Of a stretch of 64,000 bases of DNA, positions 8,320 through 17,519 are shown piece after piece; positions within the stretch are counted from its first letter, which is position 1; each line of letters starts with the position of its first letter. The translations under genes and the position numbers were made by a program. A model generated the notes under the pieces. The model did not search any database. It saw only the letters and a list, made by a program, of their open reading frames with translations, and had not been told where the DNA came from. Origin of the DNA: Microbacterium timonense (GTDB lineage: Bacteria > Actinomycetota > Actinomycetes > Actinomycetales > Microbacteriaceae); assembly GCF_900292075.1 (NCBI RefSeq), contig NZ_OLMV01000001.1, positions 806,001-870,000 of the forward strand, written 5' to 3'.

Positions 8320-8690
8320 TGGTGGAGATGGGGGGAATCGAACCCCCGTCCATCGCTGAGATACTGCGGATTCTCCGGGCGCAGTCTGTGAAAGCGTTCT
8401 ACTCGGCTCCGACCTTTGTCACAGACACCTAAGTCGACAAGCCCATCCTGAAGAGAGTCCCGCGTGGCGCTCAGGCGACGTCACGCAGCAAGATCCCTAA
8501 ATGACGCCAAGAACCGTGACGGGATCAGTCACGGATTGACGGACTCGGGCTCGCTGCTCAGGCAGCGAGGGCGAAGTCAGACTGCTTCTGTTCGGCAGTT
8601 ATTGGTTTGCAGGGAGCGTTCACGAGATAACCCTGCATCCTCGGCCCGCTTCACGCAGATTCGCAGGCGATGTCGAAACCGATCATCCCC
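8320..8690 (-). ncRNA. ssrA: Transfer-messenger RNA (tmRNA)
   Basis: Read on the minus strand, the 5' end GGGGATGATCGGTTTCGACA and the 3' end with T-loop GGTTCGATTCC and encoded CCA are diagnostic, and the ends pair as a tRNA-like acceptor. The RNA is about 371 nt. The tag-coding segment reads AEQKQSDFALAA followed by TGA (resume codon GCC), aligned on the CCAATAA context seen before the resume codon in other actinobacteria. It rescues stalled ribosomes with SmpB, whose gene lies 5.2 kb to the right. Its 3' end is adjacent to a tyrosine integrase gene. Confidence 0.96.
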
Positions 8691-9006
8691 GTGCCGAGAT
8701 CGACCACACGATCGATCCCTGGTTCCTTCTATCGAAGGGCCGCTGTCACTCTGTGGAGTTGTCAATCGCTCGGGCGCCGAAGCTTCCGAGCACATCAGAA
8801 TACAACGGATGCCGCTCCCCCGCCATTCCCGGAGCCATCGAGACTGGACGGCCGCACCCGCTGTGGGTCATCCCCCTGCTCGAACCTCTGTGCACGACCC
8901 GGCCCGACGGGTGCGGGCAGGCATCCTCATTGGCGGCATGTCAAGGCCCATGCGCGACCGTCTCGTTGCTGGTCGGATGGTGCGACCCCACACAAGGAGC
9001 TGAGAC
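8691..9006. promoter_or_regulatory. Intergenic region with probable ssrA promoter
   Basis: Between ssrA and the DUF2231 gene there is no ORF with support. A consensus -35 box TTGACA lies on the minus strand at 8765-8760, about 70 bp upstream of the tmRNA 5' end. I cannot find a matching -10 at ideal spacing (an AT-rich TCGATAG lies further in). AGGAG at 8995-8999 is the ribosome site of the gene on the right. Confidence 0.4.
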
Positions 9007-9513
9007 ATGTCGCAGAACACCCCGCAGCAGCGCGCGAAACGCCCGGCGTCGGCGATCGCCGGTCCGTACGGGCACCCGTTCCATCCCATCCTCGTCACGA
9101 TCCCGATCGGATCGTGGGTCGCGAGCCTCGTCTTCGACATCATCGGGCTCGTCTCCGACGACCCCGAGCCGTACGTCCGTGCCGCGTGGATCCTCATCGT
9201 GATCGGATTGATCGGCGCCGTGCTGGCGGCCATCTGGGGCTTCATCGACTACCTCCAGCTCGGCCGCAGCACGGTCGCTCGGCGCACGGCGACGATCCAC
9301 ATGTCGCTGAACCTCGGCGTCACGGTGCTGTTCATCATCAACCTGCTCGTACGGCTCTCGGCTGATGAGGACGATGTGAGCATCGTCGGCTTCATCCTCA
9401 GCATCGTCGGGCTGGCGGCGCTCGGCGTCTCGGGATGGTTGGGCGGCAAGCTCGCCTACCGCTACGGCGTGCGAGTCGCGGACGAGCGGACCCAGATGGA
9501 GGGATACCGCTGA
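9007..9513 (+). CDS. DUF2231-type membrane protein
   Basis: This 168-residue protein has four hydrophobic segments. The N-terminal PYGHPFHPILVTIPIGSW motif, with conserved histidines, is characteristic of the DUF2231 family of small integral membrane proteins. Their function is not established; haem or redox roles have been proposed for some members. A good Shine-Dalgarno (AAGGAG) precedes the ATG. The gene stands alone on its strand. Confidence 0.8.
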   Translation: MSQNTPQQRAKRPASAIAGPYGHPFHPILVTIPIGSWVASLVFDIIGLVSDDPEPYVRAAWILIVIGLIGAVLAAIWGFIDYLQLGRSTVARRTATIHMSLNLGVTVLFIINLLVRLSADEDDVSIVGFILSIVGLAALGVSGWLGGKLAYRYGVRVADERTQMEGYR

Positions 9514-9533
9514 GCGGTTGCCCTCGCCCCGCG

Positions 9534-10487
9534 TCAGCGTGTACGGCGCGAGGCGAGGAGCACCGACAGGGCGGCGGCGACGGCCGCGCCCAGCAACAGG
9601 CGGATCGGCGTCGATCGCCACCCACCGGTGATGCCGCCGGCGTACTCCGGTGCTGCCAGTACCGTCCCCGACGACGTCTCGACGTCACGCCCGTGAAGCT
9701 CGAGGTGGTCCATGAGCCATCTCGCCACCGCGTCATACACGCCGGGCGCCAGATCGTGGACGGGCAGCACCGCCATCTGGATCCGGCCGACGTAAGTGGC
9801 GAAGCGTCGCCGCCGCGGTGCTCGAACGATGGCACGCGCGACCCGCTGGGGCCCTGACGCGGGGGGCAAGGGACGCACATGGCGTCCTGTGACGTTGGCG
9901 GCGTGCTGGTAGATCGGCGTGTCGATCGTGCCGGGAAGGATGACGCGGAGTCGGATGCCGGTGCCCCGCAGCTCCTGGCGGAGGCTCTCGGCGAAGCCGA
10001 GCACACCGAACTTGCTGGTGACGTACGGCGAGATCGCCGGCGACGCCACCCGTGAGTACAACGACCCGACGAGGACCAGCGTTCCCGATCCCTGTCGCCG
10101 GAACTGCGGCAGCGCCGCCCGCGCGCCGTGCACCTGGCCCATGAGGTTCGTCTCGACCACCTGCCGGAAGATCTGCGATGGCAGATCCTCGAACGCCCCG
10201 TACGCGAACACGCCGGCATTGCCCACCCAGACGTCGATGCGGCCGAACTCGGTGACCGCGGCAGCGGCGAGGGCGCGCACGGCCTGCTCGTCCGACACGT
10301 CGGTGGGGATCACGAGCGCCTGCCCGCCCAGTTCACGACATTCGCGCGCCACCGTGAGCAGTGCCTGCTCGCTCCGCGAGGCGAGCACCACTCGGGCGCC
10401 TCGTCGGGCGTACTCCTGCGCCGTGGCCCGGCCGATGCCGCTGGAGGCACCGGTCACGACGACGACGAGTCCCTGCTCGGTGCTCAT
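9534..10487 (-). CDS. SDR-family oxidoreductase with C-terminal membrane tail
   Basis: This 317-residue short-chain dehydrogenase/reductase has the NAD(P)-binding motif TGASSGIGRATAQEY near the N-terminus and NAG in the core. The active site is YVTSKFG, with the catalytic serine upstream in LVLVGSLYS. The C-terminal 25 residues (LLLGAAVAAALSVLLASRRTR) form a hydrophobic segment with a positively charged end, so the enzyme is probably tail-anchored with its domain in the cytoplasm. It overlaps the small acidic protein gene upstream by 4 nt (translational coupling). The substrate is unknown. Confidence 0.88.
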   Translation of the reverse strand: MSTEQGLVVVVTGASSGIGRATAQEYARRGARVVLASRSEQALLTVARECRELGGQALVIPTDVSDEQAVRALAAAAVTEFGRIDVWVGNAGVFAYGAFEDLPSQIFRQVVETNLMGQVHGARAALPQFRRQGSGTLVLVGSLYSRVASPAISPYVTSKFGVLGFAESLRQELRGTGIRLRVILPGTIDTPIYQHAANVTGRHVRPLPPASGPQRVARAIVRAPRRRRFATYVGRIQMAVLPVHDLAPGVYDAVARWLMDHLELHGRDVETSSGTVLAAPEYAGGITGGWRSTPIRLLLGAAVAAALSVLLASRRTR

Positions 10488-10774
10488 CGCGCGCCCTGCG
10501 GCGGGCCGGGCAGATTCAGGTCCTCGGGGTCGACGTCCACATCGCCCACGTCGTCGGGACCTCCGGTCCCGGGAACCGCGCGCACATCATCCCGGTCGAT
10601 GTCGGAGTCGACCGTGTCGGGCAGTGGATCAGCCTGCTTCGAAGCCGTCTCCGTCTCACTGGCGGGCGAGTAGCTCATGTCTTTGCGCAGCGATTGCTGC
10701 TCGGAGAGCGCGCCGTGCGACGCCTCCTGCTCCGAAGCGTTGGCGGCGTCGGGATTCTGGCGTTGCGGTTCCAT
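10484..10774 (-). CDS. Small acidic, disordered hypothetical protein
   Basis: This 96-residue protein is rich in Asp, Glu, Pro, Ser and Gln, with no hydrophobic core (for example DTVDSDIDRDDVRAV and DVDVDPEDLNLPGP). It looks intrinsically disordered. Its stop overlaps the start of the downstream SDR gene by 4 nt, which supports it being translated. I do not recognise a family. Confidence 0.6.
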   Translation of the reverse strand: MEPQRQNPDAANASEQEASHGALSEQQSLRKDMSYSPASETETASKQADPLPDTVDSDIDRDDVRAVPGTGGPDDVGDVDVDPEDLNLPGPPQGAR

Positions 10775-10863
10775 GGGTCGACGGTAGGCGGCGCGACACG
10801 GTCGGTCCGCCCCCTTGACAGCGCACGAGCGACGTGCCGAGCGTTGGATGCCGGGGTCGCGTG

Positions 10864-12342
10864 TCAGCGCCGGGGCGAAAGGTCCGGGAGCGTGCTGGTC
10901 CCGAACTCATGACGCAGCGCGCTGGTCGCGGCGAACCACCCGGGCATGCCGGTCACCCCAGGCCCGGGCGCCGTGGAGGCGGACGCGAGGTACACCCCCG
11001 GGATCGGGGTCCGCCACGGGTCGGGGTGGAGCACGGGGCGACGCACCAGCTGCCACAGATCCGGTGCACCCGCCGCGATGTCCCCACCGTGGTAGTTCGG
11101 ATTGTGCCGCTCCACGTCACGCGCGCTTCGGGAGCTGACGGCGAGGATCGTGTCGCGGAAGCCGGGCGCGAAGCGCTCGATCTGCTTCACGACCGCCTCG
11201 CGACGGTCGACGGGGCTGCCGGCGGGCACGTGGGTGTACGTCCACAGCGTGTGCTTGCCGGTCGGCGCGCGCGTCGGATCAAACAACGAGGGCTGAGAGA
11301 CGAGCACGTACGGGTTCTCAGGAACCCGGCCGCGGTGGACCTGGTTCTCGGCATCCGCCACCTCGGCGCGCGTGCCGCCGACGTGCACCGTGCCGGCGCG
11401 ACGGAGTTCGGGGTGCGTCCACGGCACCGGATCGCTGAGCGCGAAGTCGACCTTCGCGACGCCGTCGCCGTAGCGGAACCGCTGCAAGGCGCGCCGGTAC
11501 CGGGAAGGCATGGCCGCACCCGCCAGGCGGATGAGCGCTTTCGGAGTGACGTCCAGGAGCGTCGCCGTCGCATCGGGCAGCGCCTCCAGGGCGGTCACCT
11601 CGTGGCCGAGCATCAGCTCACCGCCATGCGCCTCGAAATCCTCGACCATCGCGTCGATGATCGCCTGGCTGCCCCCGACCGGGATGGGCCATCCACGCGC
11701 GTGCGCATAGGCGGTCAGTGCGAGGCCCGCGCCGGCTGCCGCGAGGCTCGGCTGCGCGAGGATCGTATGTGCTGCGACACCGGTGAGCATCGCGGGCGCG
11801 ACGTCCTCGCGGAAGCGCGCGTTCCAGGACGCCGTCCCCTGCTCCAGTGCGCGAAGTCCGAACCGGATGACGGTGCCCGGATGGTCAGGGAGGCGCAGAA
11901 GCGACGACCCGGTGAACTCCGCGACCTCCGTCGACCGCGCCACCAGTGGGCGCAGCAATCGCTCGTAGGCGCGACCATCGGCCCCGAGTGCGTCGCGGGT
12001 CTGGGCGAGATCGCGATAGGCGATCCCGGCCCGGCCCATGCTGAGCGGTTGCGCGAACGACACGTCGGGCGTGACGAACCGCACCCTCTTGCGGAGCCCG
12101 AACTCGCGGAAGAACCGCGACTCGAAGGCCATGGGGTGCACCGCCGAGCAGACATCGTGCCGGAAACCCGGCAACGTCAGCTCCCGTGTGGCCGCGCCCC
12201 CGCCGGCCCGCTCCCCCCGCTCGTACACGCGGACCCGCAGACCGGCTCGCGCGAGCGTCACCGCAGCGGCCAGACCGTTGGGTCCGGCGCCGACGACGAC
12301 GGCGTCGAGGTCCGCACCGCCGCGCCGACGACGACCGTTCAC
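10864..12342 (-). CDS. Phytoene-desaturase-like NAD(P)/FAD-dependent oxidoreductase
   Basis: This 492-residue flavoprotein has the N-terminal FAD motif [20 protein letters not shown] followed by [10 protein letters not shown], and a C-terminal [20 protein letters not shown] segment. Both are typical of the CrtI/NAD(P)-binding Rossmann family. Members desaturate or isomerise isoprenoids and related lipids. There are no other carotenoid genes nearby, so the substrate is open. It overlaps the SRPBCC gene upstream by 4 nt, which suggests the two proteins act together on a hydrophobic compound. Confidence 0.85.
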   Translation of the reverse strand: MNGRRRRGGADLDAVVVGAGPNGLAAAVTLARAGLRVRVYERGERAGGGAATRELTLPGFRHDVCSAVHPMAFESRFFREFGLRKRVRFVTPDVSFAQPLSMGRAGIAYRDLAQTRDALGADGRAYERLLRPLVARSTEVAEFTGSSLLRLPDHPGTVIRFGLRALEQGTASWNARFREDVAPAMLTGVAAHTILAQPSLAAAGAGLALTAYAHARGWPIPVGGSQAIIDAMVEDFEAHGGELMLGHEVTALEALPDATATLLDVTPKALIRLAGAAMPSRYRRALQRFRYGDGVAKVDFALSDPVPWTHPELRRAGTVHVGGTRAEVADAENQVHRGRVPENPYVLVSQPSLFDPTRAPTGKHTLWTYTHVPAGSPVDRREAVVKQIERFAPGFRDTILAVSSRSARDVERHNPNYHGGDIAAGAPDLWQLVRRPVLHPDPWRTPIPGVYLASASTAPGPGVTGMPGWFAATSALRHEFGTSTLPDLSPRR

Positions 12343-12974
12343 GGGCGGGGCGCCTCGGTGTCACCGGCGCTCGAGGTGGCGGCATCCGGTGAGACGGATG
12401 TCTCGGATGCCTCGGCCACCCTGCTGACCTCCGGCACGGGCTCCGACTCGCCGGCGCCTGATGCGGCGCTCCACGAGTCGCCGGCGCCGCCCGCTTCGCC
12501 GGACATCTCGCGCTGTGCGCTCGACGCCTGGTTTCGTCCCGACGCGCGCCCCTCGGCCAGATACGCCAGACGATGCAGGGTCTCGGCGTTGCGCCAATGC
12601 AGCATGACGTCCATCAGCTGGCGGGGCACGAACCTGCCCGGGCCGGCGATCGCCTCTTCCTGGATGCGCACGACCGACTCGTCACCGCGCGTCTTGACCT
12701 CGATCGTCACGCGTGCCTCGCCGACCGGCCATCCGCGCGCGCGCATGACCATCGATCGGGAGGGCACGAACTCCTCGACGACCGTCTTGTCGTTGATAAG
12801 CGCGGGCCACACCCCGAACGAATGATGCAGCTCGGCGCCCGCCATCGGCCATGTCTCGTCGACCTCGCGCATGCGCGATGCGCCCACGACCCACGACGGG
12901 TACAGCCAGCCGTCGCCCAGCACTTCGAACACATCCTCGGGAGTGCAGTGCAGCACCCTCACATTGCGCGACAT
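12339..12974 (-). CDS. SRPBCC-family (START-like) lipid-binding protein
   Basis: This protein has 211 residues. The first about 145 match the SRPBCC/polyketide-cyclase fold pattern: an N-terminal strand with [25 protein letters not shown], then alternating strands ending in the long C-terminal helix [23 protein letters not shown]. The last 65 residues are Ala/Ser/Glu-rich and probably disordered. It is co-translated with the downstream FAD oxidoreductase (ATGA overlap), so a role in presenting a hydrophobic substrate is plausible but unproven. Confidence 0.8.
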   Translation of the reverse strand: MSRNVRVLHCTPEDVFEVLGDGWLYPSWVVGASRMREVDETWPMAGAELHHSFGVWPALINDKTVVEEFVPSRSMVMRARGWPVGEARVTIEVKTRGDESVVRIQEEAIAGPGRFVPRQLMDVMLHWRNAETLHRLAYLAEGRASGRNQASSAQREMSGEAGGAGDSWSAASGAGESEPVPEVSRVAEASETSVSPDAATSSAGDTEAPRP

Positions 12975-13163
12975 CGCTTCGCTCCTCCACCCTCGGGTCG
13001 TCCGGGCGCCATGGGCGACCCGGTTCCCGAGACGATAATCCCCCGCCGCGCCACGATGGACCGGGTTGCGCGGTGGTGCGGCATGTGGCAGGTGGTCCCG
13101 CGAGGTGCGCCGCAGCGGTGAGCGGTCTCGGCTGACGCGGTCAGGTCACGTAGAGTCGGCGTC

Positions 13164-13838
13164 ATGAGCGACGTCGTCATCACGGTCCGCGGTGAGCACG
13201 AGACGCGCCTCGCGCCCGAACGCGCGGTCGCCCACCTCACCATCCGCGCCGAGGGGCCGGAACGCGGCGCCGTGGTCGAGCGGATGGCGGCTCTCACCGA
13301 GCCGGTGCGCGACGACCTGGCCGCCCGCCGGTCCGCCGGCACCGTCACGGAATGGACGAGTCAGCGCGTCGCCGTGTGGTCTGAGCGACCGTGGAACAAC
13401 GAAGGTCGCCGCTTGGCTCCAGTGCACTACGCGACCGTCGACTTCGCCGTCACCTTCACCGACTTCGCCGTGCTGTCATGGTGGGCCGGCGAGGTCGCCG
13501 AACGCGAAGGTGTGCAACTGACGTGGATCGAGTGGAAGCTCACGCCCGAGACGCGCAGCCGCGTCGAGCGTGAGGTCGCGACGGAGGCCGTCGGCGTCGC
13601 CGTCGCCCGGGCGGAGGCATACGCCGCCGCGCTCGGCCTGGCGACTGTGACGCCGCTCGAGCTCGCCGATGTCGGTCTGCTGACCTCTCACGACGGAGCG
13701 GAGGCTGCCCCGGCGCCCCGGATGCTGATGGCGAAGGCGTCTTTCGCGGCCGACGGCGGCGGTGGCCCCTCGGTGCAGCTCCAGCCGGAGGACATCGTCA
13801 TCTCCTCGGGGGTCGAGGCCCGGTTCGTTGCACGGTGA
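13164..13838 (+). CDS. SIMPL-domain (DUF541) protein
   Basis: This 224-residue protein has the SIMPL-domain start VVITVRGEHETRLAPERAVAHLTIRAEG and the paired-helix region YAAALGLATVTPLELADVG. Most SIMPL proteins are secreted, but no signal peptide is visible here, so this one is predicted to be cytoplasmic. The function of the family is poorly defined. It is convergent with smpB, with a 51-bp gap. Confidence 0.75.
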   Translation: MSDVVITVRGEHETRLAPERAVAHLTIRAEGPERGAVVERMAALTEPVRDDLAARRSAGTVTEWTSQRVAVWSERPWNNEGRRLAPVHYATVDFAVTFTDFAVLSWWAGEVAEREGVQLTWIEWKLTPETRSRVEREVATEAVGVAVARAEAYAAALGLATVTPLELADVGLLTSHDGAEAAPAPRMLMAKASFAADGGGGPSVQLQPEDIVISSGVEARFVAR

Positions 13839-13889
13839 GCGCCGCGACGCGCTCGGCGACGGACCTTATCGACGGGAACGTCCGCGCGG

Positions 13890-14366
13890 TTACTCGCCGA
13901 GGCGATTGCGCGTGCGCATCGCGCGCTCGGCCTCGCGCTTGTCTTCCCGCTCTCGGATGGTCTGACGCTTCTCGTACTCGCGCTTGCCCTTCGCGACGGC
14001 GATCTCGACCTTCGCGCGCCCATCGGAGAAGTAGAGCTTCAGGGGCACCAGCGTGTACCCGCCCGCCGAGACGGCGTGCGAGAGCTTGACGATCTCGTCC
14101 TTGTGCAGAAGGAGCTTGCGGGTGCGCTTGGCGGAGTGATTCGTCCAGTGCCCCTGCGAGTACTCCGGAATGTGCACGGCGTCCAGGTACGCCTCGCCGC
14201 CGTCGATGTACGCATAGCCGTCGGTCAGGTTCGCTCGCCCTTCCCGCAGTGACTTCACTTCCGTGCCGGTGAGCACGAGACCGGCCTCGTACGTCTTCTC
14301 GATGGCGTACTCGTGGCGCGCGCGTCGATTGGTCGCCACGACCTTCTCCCCGCGTTCCCTGGGCAT
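13890..14366 (-). CDS. smpB: SsrA-binding protein SmpB
   Basis: This 158-residue partner of tmRNA in trans-translation shows the conserved oligonucleotide-binding beta-barrel core: [31 protein letters not shown], then [11 protein letters not shown] and HIPEYSQG. The basic C-terminal tail ([21 protein letters not shown]) enters the ribosomal A site. The ATG at 14366 (MPRERGEK) is chosen; an upstream ATG in the same frame would add 17 residues with no homologous character. It lies downstream of ftsX in the order prfB-ftsE-ftsX-smpB, widespread in actinobacteria. Confidence 0.95.
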   Translation of the reverse strand: MPRERGEKVVATNRRARHEYAIEKTYEAGLVLTGTEVKSLREGRANLTDGYAYIDGGEAYLDAVHIPEYSQGHWTNHSAKRTRKLLLHKDEIVKLSHAVSAGGYTLVPLKLYFSDGRAKVEIAVAKGKREYEKRQTIREREDKREAERAMRTRNRLGE

Positions 14367-14465
14367 GATGTCTCCTCGCTGATGCCGCACGAAAGGACGG
14401 TTCCCACAGGGGCGCACGGCAGCCTGTCAGTCTACCCCGTCCGCCGCGCCGCGATGGCCGCCCGC

Positions 14466-15380
14466 TCAGGCACGAAGCCAGCGCCGGATGGCGAAGCCCG
14501 CGGAAAGGGCGGCCAGCACCACGCCCACCAGGATCAGGATCGGCACCACGACCCATGCGTCGCCCATGTCGACCCAGGTGGTGACGAAGTCGACGCGGTT
14601 GCGCAGATATCGGTCGACGCCGAAGTGCACGCCCGCGATGACGGCGCCGCTGGCCAGCAGCGACCCGATGAGCGCCGCGAACACGCCCTCGAGGATGAAC
14701 GGCGTCTGGATGAAGCGATTGGATGCCCCGACCAGGCGCATGATGCCCAGCTCGCGCCTTCGCGCGTAGGCCGAGAGCCGGATCGTCGTGGCGATCAGCA
14801 GCACAGCGGCGATCAGCATGAGCACGGCGATCCCCACGGCGATGTAGGTTGCGATGGTGAGCGCGGAGAACAGCGGTTCGAGGTACTGGAGCTGATCCTG
14901 GACCTGTTCCACGCCGGCGCTGCCGGAGAACGCCTCGATCATCACGTCGGACTGGGTCGGGTCGACGAGCGTGATCCGGAACGTCTCGTTCACCTGCTCC
15001 GGCGAAAGCACGCTGGCATCCTCGTCCCCGACGAGATCGAGCAGCTCCTGGTAGGCCTGTTCGTGGTCGAGGAACACCATGTTGCGGATCAAGGGCGACA
15101 GCGCGCTGCCCTCGAGCTTGCCGCGCACCTCCTCGATCTGGTCGGGGGTCGCCGCACCGTCGGCACAGGTGGCCGCCAGAGAGATGTCGGTGCACATGTA
15201 GATCGCCACCTGCGCGCGATCGACCCAGAAGTCGCGCATCGTCCCGATCTGCATCTGCATCAGGATCGCCGCGCCCACGAAGGTGAGCGACACGAACGTC
15301 ACCAGCACCACGGAGACGACCATCGAGACGTTGCGCCGCAGGCCGGTGAACGCCTCCGACATGATGAGTCCGAACCTCAT
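14466..15380 (-). CDS. ftsX: Cell-division ABC permease-like protein FtsX
   Basis: This 304-residue membrane protein has one N-terminal transmembrane helix after EAFTGLRRNVSMV, a large extracellular loop (about residues 45-165, containing a Cys pair in MCTDISLAATCAD) and three C-terminal helices. This is the FtsX topology. With FtsE it couples divisome state to peptidoglycan hydrolase activation outside the cell. It overlaps ftsE by 4 nt. Confidence 0.95.
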   Translation of the reverse strand: MRFGLIMSEAFTGLRRNVSMVVSVVLVTFVSLTFVGAAILMQMQIGTMRDFWVDRAQVAIYMCTDISLAATCADGAATPDQIEEVRGKLEGSALSPLIRNMVFLDHEQAYQELLDLVGDEDASVLSPEQVNETFRITLVDPTQSDVMIEAFSGSAGVEQVQDQLQYLEPLFSALTIATYIAVGIAVLMLIAAVLLIATTIRLSAYARRRELGIMRLVGASNRFIQTPFILEGVFAALIGSLLASGAVIAGVHFGVDRYLRNRVDFVTTWVDMGDAWVVVPILILVGVVLAALSAGFAIRRWLRA

Positions 15381-16519
15381 GAGGTGGGCCCCACTTCGTC
15401 GTCGGGATCGGTGTCGGCAAGACCCAGGCGATCGGCGAGCCCGAGTTCGGCGACGTCGATGTCGGGCAGGTCGACCACGGGGATGGACTGCGTGGGCGCT
15501 GGTGCGGGTGCCGGAGCGGCCGGGGCCGTGGACGGCGCCGTGGCGGAGGACTGCTCGCCGGCGCGGTCGTCACCGGCGTCCGGTTGGGCGTACGCGGGGG
15601 TGTCCTGTGTCGCGGCGACATCGGCGCTCGCGGGCGCGGCCGGTGGTGTCGCGGCCGGGCGCGCGGCATCCGTCACGGGCGCGTCGATCTCGTCGTCCTC
15701 GATAGGAAGAGCCGTCGGGTCGAGACCTGCCGCCGCCGCGATCGCCGCCTCTCGCTGCACTTCGAGCACGGCCGTCAGGGCAGCCACCGCCGCGGCGCCC
15801 CGCTCCGGCTCGGGTGCGAGGCTCGGCAGTGCGGAGCGGTCGCCGTAGCCGCCGTGACGCTCGTCGCGCACGATCTCCCCGTGCCGCAGCTCGATCACGC
15901 GACGCTGCATCTGGTCGACGAAGCCGGCTTCATGCGTGGCCATCACGACGGTCGTGCCGCCGGCGTTGATCCGCGCGAGCAGCTGCATGATGTCCACCGA
16001 GGTGGCCGGGTCGAGGTTTCCCGTCGGCTCGTCGGCGAGGAGGATCTGCGGGCGGTTGACGAGGGCCCGGGCGATCGCGACCCGCTGCTGCTCACCGCCG
16101 GACAACTCGTGCGGGAAACGCTTCTCCTTGCCGGCCAGCCCGACGAGCGCGAGCACTTCGGGTACCGCCTGCTGGATGAAGCCCCGCGACGATCCGATCA
16201 CCTGCAGTGTGAACGCGACATTCTGGAACACGGTCTTCGTCGGCAGCAGCCGGAAGTCCTGGAACACCGCGCCAACATGACGCCGGAAGTACGGCACCTT
16301 GCGGTTCGACAGCGTGCGCAGGTCGCGCCCCAGCACGACCACCCGACCGTCTGTCGGCGTCTCCTCACGAAGGATGAGGCGCAGGCAGGAGGACTTGCCC
16401 GACCCGGATGCCCCGACCAGGAAGACGAACTCTCCGCGCTGCACTTCGAAGTCGACATCGCTGAGGGCGGGTTTGGAAGTGCCGCGAAAGCGCTTCGTGA
16501 CGTTCTCGAACCGGATCAT
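15377..16519 (-). CDS. ftsE: Cell-division ATP-binding protein FtsE with long C-terminal extension
   Basis: The first about 230 residues are a standard ABC ATPase: Walker A GASGSGKSS at residues 36-44, signature LSGGEQQRVAIARAL, Walker B ILLADEPTGNLD and switch histidine in VVMATHE. The protein has 380 residues, so about 150 are additional: a linker with PERGAAAVAALTAVLEVQREA, then an Ala/Pro/Asp-rich disordered stretch ending in an acidic segment (DIDVAELGLADRLGLAD). Extensions like this occur in some Microbacteriaceae; their role is unknown. It is translationally coupled to ftsX. Confidence 0.95.
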   Translation of the reverse strand: MIRFENVTKRFRGTSKPALSDVDFEVQRGEFVFLVGASGSGKSSCLRLILREETPTDGRVVVLGRDLRTLSNRKVPYFRRHVGAVFQDFRLLPTKTVFQNVAFTLQVIGSSRGFIQQAVPEVLALVGLAGKEKRFPHELSGGEQQRVAIARALVNRPQILLADEPTGNLDPATSVDIMQLLARINAGGTTVVMATHEAGFVDQMQRRVIELRHGEIVRDERHGGYGDRSALPSLAPEPERGAAAVAALTAVLEVQREAAIAAAAGLDPTALPIEDDEIDAPVTDAARPAATPPAAPASADVAATQDTPAYAQPDAGDDRAGEQSSATAPSTAPAAPAPAPAPTQSIPVVDLPDIDVAELGLADRLGLADTDPDDEVGPTS

Positions 16520-16616
16520 GGCCTAACGAGCCTATGCGGATGCCCCGGGCGGCAGCCCAGCGACACTCGTCGATTGCGCATTGGTTTCACCGCACCGGGT
16601 GTGCGCGGGGCCGGGG
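16520..16616. other. ftsE upstream region
   Basis: This 97-bp stretch between the ftsE start and the repeat array carries no ORF with support. It should contain the ftsEX promoter, but I cannot point to clear -35 and -10 boxes. Confidence 0.35.
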
Positions 16617-16950
16617 GCGTTTCGTCTCGCTCGTTCCTCGCTCGCTCAACGACCGGGAGCCCAGGTACCGGTCGTTGAGCGAAGGGCGCTCTGGCGCCCG
16701 AAGACGAAACGCGATCAGACTGACGGACGCCCCGGGCGCGGAGCGTTTCGTCTCGCTCGTTCCTCGCTCGCTCAACGACCGGGACCCAGGTACCGGTCGT
16801 TGAGCGAAGGGCGCCCTGGCGCCCGAAGACGAAACGCGATCAGACTGACGGACGCCCCGGGCGCGGGGCGTTTCGTCTCGCTCGTTCCTCGCTCGCTCAA
16901 CGACCGGGACCCCAAGTACCGGTCGTTGAGCGAAGGGCGCTCTGGCGCCC
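16617..16950. repeat. Tandem array of a 125-bp hairpin-containing repeat (2.7 copies)
   Basis: Units begin with GCGTTTCGTCTCGCTCG at 16617, 16743 and 16868 (periods 126 and 125 bp); the third unit stops after GGCGCTCTGGCGCC. Each unit contains CGCTCAACGACCGG and CCGGTCGTTGAGCG as inverted arms around a KpnI-like GGTACC centre or a close variant, followed by the small hairpin GGGCGC-TCTG-GCGCCC. Units differ by only a few bases. The arm sequence recurs once more at 48,018-48,050. No gene is encoded; the open frames across it are by-products of the repeat. Confidence 0.9.
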
Positions 16951-16977
16951 GGCTGCGGCACCTGGCCACGACCCGTG

Positions 16978-17421
16978 TCAGAGGTCCAGCACGCCGACGG
17001 TCTCGCCGCCCAGCTCACCCTGCTTGCGGAAGCCCATCTTGAGGTAGAACTGCTCGGGACCATCGGACGCCGGATCCCACAACACCGTGATCTGGTCATA
17101 GCCTCGGCGACGCGCCTCGGCCGCCACCTGCTCCACCGCGAAGCGACCGACGCCGCGCCCCTTCGCCTCGTCGGCAATGTTGATGCGCCATATGCCGCCG
17201 CGGAACTCGGGGATCTCGTTGTCGGGATCCCAGTTGGCCATCACGAACCCCACCACGGTGTCGTCATCCATGATGACGCGTGGCCAGGCGGACGGGGTCA
17301 CGTATGCCAGGGCGATCGAGTGGAGGACGGGCGCCACGTACGCCTTCTCCCCCACGGCCGGAGGAATGGCGATGACGGCGGGCAGGTTCTCTTCGCTGAG
17401 CTCGGCCAGTCGCAGGGTCAT
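16978..17421 (-). CDS. GNAT-family N-acetyltransferase
   Basis: This 147-residue acetyl-CoA-dependent acyltransferase has the acyl-CoA pyrophosphate-loop motif EAKGRGVGRFAVEQVAAEARRRG and the C-terminal motif B region PEQFYLKMGFRKQGEL. The N-terminus (MTLRLAELSEENLPAVI) is typical for spermidine/diamine acetyltransferase-like members, but the substrate cannot be assigned. It is transcribed alone in the leftward direction, between the repeat array and prfB. Confidence 0.85.
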   Translation of the reverse strand: MTLRLAELSEENLPAVIAIPPAVGEKAYVAPVLHSIALAYVTPSAWPRVIMDDDTVVGFVMANWDPDNEIPEFRGGIWRINIADEAKGRGVGRFAVEQVAAEARRRGYDQITVLWDPASDGPEQFYLKMGFRKQGELGGETVGVLDL

Positions 17422-17519
17422 GGCGCGACTCTAGTCACGGCTTCCGACCTACGACAGGCTCACTCAGTCGGGTGGAGCAGCGGCCGGGATCCGGGATGCC
17501 TCGAGCCGAGGCATCCGTG

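Noticed and set aside
13798..15669. A 623-codon minus-strand frame across smpB, ftsX and the ftsE tail
   Set aside because: It is out of frame with three recognised genes and consists of Arg/Pro/Gly-rich shadow sequence.
16520..16977. Short ORFs across the 125-bp repeats
   Set aside because: Their translations repeat the same peptide ([13 protein letters not shown]) in every unit and have no start context; they are by-products of the repeat.
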